A stretch of 64,000 nt of DNA from Nostocales cyanobacterium LEGE 11386 (GTDB lineage: Bacteria; Cyanobacteriota; Cyanobacteriia; Cyanobacteriales; Nostocaceae): positions 1 through 64,000 of the forward strand of contig JADEXK010000004.1 of assembly GCA_015207155.1 (NCBI GenBank). The letters are read 5' to 3'. The notes under the pieces are model-generated. The model was not told the DNA's origin, did no database searches, and saw nothing but the letters and a program-made list of their open reading frames with translations. The position numbers and the translations under genes were made by a program. This document shows, one piece after another, positions 60,968 through 64,000 of the stretch (positions are counted from its first letter, which is position 1; every line of letters starts with the position of its first letter).

Positions 60968-62296
60968 ATGCTGGAACTATTGGGTTCAGGTTTAATTTCT
61001 CTTTGGCTGGAAATGGCTGGCGTACAAATCAAGCCTTCAGAGGCCTTAGAAGTATTAGCTTGGCAAAGTAGCCCTGGCTTTGTTCTGGCCCCTGATCCAA
61101 ATCCATCTGGAGCAACTACAGTTCAGGAATATTTAAAAGGGCTGATTACATCTAAATTAGTGGCAGAAAATTTAACTGAGAGTCAGGGAATTTGGATGCA
61201 GTCGGGGCCAATGCTGATGGCTAATCATCAAGGTACGACACCTTTACCCGCCGCCTCTTTAACCAAGATTGCTACTTCACTGGTTGCTTTGAAAACTTGG
61301 GGATCAGACCACCAGTTTGAGACTTTGGTCAGCGCTACAGGCCCAATAGTTAACGGAGTATTGCAGGGTGATTTAGTGATTACCGGTGGTGGTGATCCGA
61401 TGTTTGTTTGGGAAGAAGCGATCGCCTTGGGTAATACTCTTAATAAAATGGGGATCAAGCAGGTAAAGGGAAATTTGGTAATTAATGGGAATTTTGCGAT
61501 GAATTTCCAGGAACATCCGGTGTTGGCTGGTCAAATGCTCAAGCAAGCACTAAATCACTCAACTTGGACTCGTCCGGCAACTTACATACATTCAATCATG
61601 CCTAAGGGTACACCCAAGCCTCAAGTTGTGATTGCAGGTGGCATTAAATTTGCCGCACAACCAAACCCCCAACAAACCTTATTGGTACGTCACTACTCTT
61701 TACCCTTGCAGCAACTAATTAAGGAGATGAATGTTTTTAGTAACAACTTCATGTCAGAAATGCTAGCGGAGTCGGTGGGGGGAGCAGCTGTCATGCAATC
61801 AAAAGCTGCCAAGCTGGCTAACGTACCAGAGGCAGAAATTCAATTAATTAATGGTTCAGGTTTGGGTGTAGACAATCGCATTTCTCCAAGAGCTGTTTGT
61901 GCGATGTTGATGGCAATTCAACGGGAAGCTGTCACTCAGCAAATCAATGTGGCTGATTTGTTTCCTACATCTGGATTTGATCGTCGGGGAACAATGCAAG
62001 CCAGAAAAATGCCCAATGCGACTGTGATGAAGACTGGTACTCTCCGAGATGTTAGTGCTTTAGCTGGGGTGATCCCCACACGCGATCGCGGTTTGGTATG
62101 GTTTACCATTATTAACCGTGGCCCATACGTATCAGATTTCCGTGTTAGTCAAGACAAGCTATTGCAAAGTCTTGTGCAACAGTTAGCAGTAGCTCCAAAT
62201 GTTCCTCCTGCTGTCACTCCCCAATCTCCTAAGTATTCTTCACCTGAATTGGGTGCAGTTAGTCGTAATGAAATTTTGTTGGGTGGGAGTAATTAA
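60968..62296 (+). CDS. D-alanyl-D-alanine carboxypeptidase (PBP4/DacB, S13)
   Basis: 442 residues. Penicillin-binding motifs: SLTK (Ser97-Lys100, in LPAASLTKIATSLVAL), SNN in VFSNNFMSEMLAE (about 258-260) and KTG in MKTGTLRDVSAL. It removes the terminal D-Ala or cuts cross-links in peptidoglycan. The N-terminus (LELLGSGLISLWLEMAGV) is hydrophobic and may direct export. The family insert between the first and second motifs is shorter than in E. coli DacB. Confidence 0.92.
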   Translation: MLELLGSGLISLWLEMAGVQIKPSEALEVLAWQSSPGFVLAPDPNPSGATTVQEYLKGLITSKLVAENLTESQGIWMQSGPMLMANHQGTTPLPAASLTKIATSLVALKTWGSDHQFETLVSATGPIVNGVLQGDLVITGGGDPMFVWEEAIALGNTLNKMGIKQVKGNLVINGNFAMNFQEHPVLAGQMLKQALNHSTWTRPATYIHSIMPKGTPKPQVVIAGGIKFAAQPNPQQTLLVRHYSLPLQQLIKEMNVFSNNFMSEMLAESVGGAAVMQSKAAKLANVPEAEIQLINGSGLGVDNRISPRAVCAMLMAIQREAVTQQINVADLFPTSGFDRRGTMQARKMPNATVMKTGTLRDVSALAGVIPTRDRGLVWFTIINRGPYVSDFRVSQDKLLQSLVQQLAVAPNVPPAVTPQSPKYSSPELGAVSRNEILLGGSN

Positions 62297-62368
62297 ATTT
62301 CTGGCTATTGAATTAAGATATGCAGATCTCACGCAAAGTTGCAAAGTCGCTAAAGAATAATTCCTTTC

Positions 62369-63607
62369 CTAGTTTCTAAGTCCCGATTCTTGAGGAATAA
62401 TTTCTGTCACTACCCTACCGCTAGATTTCCCGCCTTTGACAACAATGTTTTCTGTTTGCAAATTACCAACGGCTGTTTCACCAGTAAAATTTAATGGCGG
62501 GTCAATTTGACGATAAACTATGTTGCCTTGGGCTTCTAATAATTTCTTGTCTAAATACCAAGTTAGTTGATTAGATTTGAGGGTTTGCTGACGCTGACCT
62601 ATGGCATTAACATTGCCTGTTAAATAAACAACTTTTTGGGGGATTTTCATTTCGCCTCGATTGGCGGTCACAGTTACATTTTCGGCACGCTGGAACACAC
62701 GCACAGGAGCATTTGTCGCGACAGTTTCTGAATTCATGTTCCAGGTGATAGAGTTACTAGCTATTTGCGTTGGTGGGTCTACTAAATCTAGTTGGGCGTT
62801 TTGTTTGATAATAGCAATCTTAGTTTTTAAGTTAACTTCAGCAGCATCTCCTTTGCCACGGTCAGTAATTTGATTGTTATTGTAGCGGTCAATTTGCACG
62901 GGGCGATCGCCAATTAATTTTTCTTCTTTGATCTGCCAAATTAAATGCTCAGTGCGGATTTGCATCTGGGGATCAGCCGATTTTGCTACTACTCCACCAG
63001 AAAATTCCATGCGCTGTTCGCGAGTTTTTACTCGTGCTTCTTGCGCTACTGCTTGTAGTTGTTTATGAGTACCATTTAGCTGGTTACGAACAATTAATAA
63101 ATCTTCTTGGGGTCGCCATTCTAATTCGTTACCTTGCAACACAATGCCATTGCTAGGATCTGTAGCTAATATTTTCCCCTTGAGAAACAATTGTTTCCCA
63201 TCTTGTTTGATCTCTGCTTGTTCTGCTTTGATTTGGTAAACTGCTTTACCATCTTGGTATAGTTCACCATAGGGATTTTCTGCTTGACCAATTTGTTTTT
63301 CTTGAGTGTATGTAGCCTTTTTAGCCTGGACTTTCCAAAGAGGTCGCCCTACTTCGTCTGCTTGTTCTAAGGTGACATCAAAGAATGTCAAATTGCTTTC
63401 TTCAGAAGATGAACTCGCATCATTTGATTGAGAATTTGTGGGGGATTTACCCCCACAAGCAGCTAATCCCATTACCAAGAAAAAAGTCACAGGTAAAAGG
63501 ACAAAGGAGCAAAGAAGCGGGGGAGTGGAAGAGTGGGAGAAATTTTTGCTATTTCCCCGTCTTTCCGTTTCTTCCCCTTTCTTACTCTGATTCAATTGAT
63601 ACTTCAT
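62369..63607 (-). CDS. lptC: LPS export protein LptC (YrbK) with repeat-derived N-terminus
   Basis: 412 residues. Lipobox VMGLAACGG (Cys about 51) after a hydrophobic stretch, then repeated beta elements (LTFFDVTLEQADEVGRPLWKVQAKKATYTQEKQIGQAENPYGELY) of the LptC fold, which lies between LptF/G and LptA in LPS transport. It is longer than E. coli LptC (191), as in cyanobacteria. Residues about 8-33 (KKGEETERRGNSK, then SHSSTPPLLC) are low-complexity and come from a purine-rich repeat at 63494-63583. The start overlaps the NYN gene stop (TAATG). Confidence 0.88.
   Translation of the reverse strand: MKYQLNQSKKGEETERRGNSKNFSHSSTPPLLCSFVLLPVTFFLVMGLAACGGKSPTNSQSNDASSSSEESNLTFFDVTLEQADEVGRPLWKVQAKKATYTQEKQIGQAENPYGELYQDGKAVYQIKAEQAEIKQDGKQLFLKGKILATDPSNGIVLQGNELEWRPQEDLLIVRNQLNGTHKQLQAVAQEARVKTREQRMEFSGGVVAKSADPQMQIRTEHLIWQIKEEKLIGDRPVQIDRYNNNQITDRGKGDAAEVNLKTKIAIIKQNAQLDLVDPPTQIASNSITWNMNSETVATNAPVRVFQRAENVTVTANRGEMKIPQKVVYLTGNVNAIGQRQQTLKSNQLTWYLDKKLLEAQGNIVYRQIDPPLNFTGETAVGNLQTENIVVKGGKSSGRVVTEIIPQESGLRN
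63494..63583. repeat. Low-complexity repeat in the N-terminal coding part of lptC
   Basis: aaaggacaaaggagcaaag, agtggaagagtgggag and ctttccgtttcttcccc units. It resembles the spacer STRRs but is inside the reading frame between the start codon and the signal segment. Confidence 0.6.
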
Positions 63608-64000
63608 TAATCTTGGATTTCTAACTGTTCATCAGCTTCTCTGGGATCATCTAGAAAACCCATTCCCGATAGCGGTCGATATGGATAGCTTTGGCGCGGG
63701 GTTTTTTGGATGTCTTCTTTGATGGCTTCTAAATCAATATAGCGATCGCTGACATTAATTAAGCTGTCACTAGTCATTGAGCGCAAACTCACTACTTCTA
63801 CCCGCACGCCACGATAGCTGACTGAATTGACTGCATATGCCAAATCCCCATCACCACTGACTAAAACTGCGGTATCATAGGAATCTACCAAAGCCATCAT
63901 ATCTACGGCTATCTCTACATCCAGGTTGGCTTTTTTCGAGCCATCAGGCAGTTGGACTAAATCTTTAGCAATGACTCGATAGCCATTACGACGCATCCAC
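63607..64000 (-). CDS. NYN-domain protein, LabA/DUF88 type (runs off the window)
   Basis: The visible 131 residues begin WMRRNGYRVIAKDLVQLPDG. NYN (PIN-like nuclease) motifs: KKANLDVEIAVDMMALVDSYDTAVLVSGDGDLAYAV has the conserved Asp residues in LDVEIAVDM and SGDGD. The N-terminal Asp-containing part lies right of the window. The C-terminal 45 residues (RQSYPYRPLSGMGFLDDPREADEQLEIQ) are a family tail. In cyanobacteria LabA-type proteins act in clock output or RNA processing. It precedes lptC with a one-base overlap (TAATG). Confidence 0.9.
   Translation of the reverse strand, partial: WMRRNGYRVIAKDLVQLPDGSKKANLDVEIAVDMMALVDSYDTAVLVSGDGDLAYAVNSVSYRGVRVEVVSLRSMTSDSLINVSDRYIDLEAIKEDIQKTPRQSYPYRPLSGMGFLDDPREADEQLEIQD

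Overview
The window is a piece of a heterocyst-type filamentous cyanobacterial chromosome (Nostocales; Nostoc/Anabaena-like). The evidence is: photosystem genes (psbO, psbEFLJ, psaI, a Psb35-like gene, ycf48, rubA), cyanobacterial NDH-1 genes (ndhCKJ), FtsZ with the long N-terminal extension seen in this order, a XisH/XisI pair, the octamer GCGATCGC (HIP1) scattered through genes and spacers, and many seven-base tandem repeats (STRR) typical of Nostoc relatives. The species cannot be named from sequence reading alone.

Layout. 0-0.7 kb: the end of an IS5/IS903-type element inserted into a remnant of an older IS701-like transposase. 1.1-3.6 kb: ftsZ and ftsQ (minus). 3.6-6.2 kb: a gene-poor stretch with a decayed WD40 gene, repeats and one small conserved gene. 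6.2-12.7 kb: psbO, sigF, a lipoprotein with a PilP-like C-terminus, a small gene and an 862-residue protein of unknown function. 12.8-17.7 kb: psaI, a MAPEG-family gene, the rubA-ycf48-psbEFLJ block (minus) and, divergent from it, the overlapping ndhC-ndhK-ndhJ operon. 18-25 kb: a 2OG-Fe(II) oxygenase, a methyltransferase, a glycosyltransferase, surE, a DUF1995 gene, rsmG and an ABC ATPase, with a 203-bp MITE-like element. 25-31 kb: a TPR protein, DUF3531, a Nudix hydrolase, two overlapping RelE-like genes, psb35, a GH57 branching enzyme and a Uma2 nuclease. 31-37.4 kb: the chaperone block grpE-dnaK-dnaJ, running into tusA and rsgA with one-base overlaps. 37.8-42.3 kb: the type IV pilus motor genes pilB-pilT-pilC. 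43-46.6 kb: an oxidoreductase, then an accessory patch with xisH-xisI, an unknown gene and a broken vapBC pair. 47.1-48.2 kb: DUF2997, ycf35 and a ferredoxin in one operon. 48.4-54 kb: a YiaA/B-like gene, the DUF3038/DUF4335 pair and mutS2. 54.4-64 kb: a YqiJ-like/flotillin pair, guaB3, trxA, a LOG-family gene, a DacB-like carboxypeptidase, lptC and a NYN-domain gene that leaves the window.

Most genes are core cyanobacterial functions: photosynthetic electron transport, cell division, protein folding, pili and the envelope. The least ordinary signal is the behaviour of small repeats. A 42-bp palindrome occurs four times, once in frame inside mutS2 and once inside the MITE-like element. STRR-like sequence also appears as in-frame insertions in rsgA and near the N-terminus of lptC, supplies the start codon region of rsmG and overlaps the stop codon of the TPR gene. 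The 44.3-46.6 kb patch (XisHI, unknown gene, dead VapBC) and the tandem RelE-like pair at 27.4-28.1 kb are the best candidates for less-described accessory systems. No CRISPR array, rRNA or tRNA was recognised.
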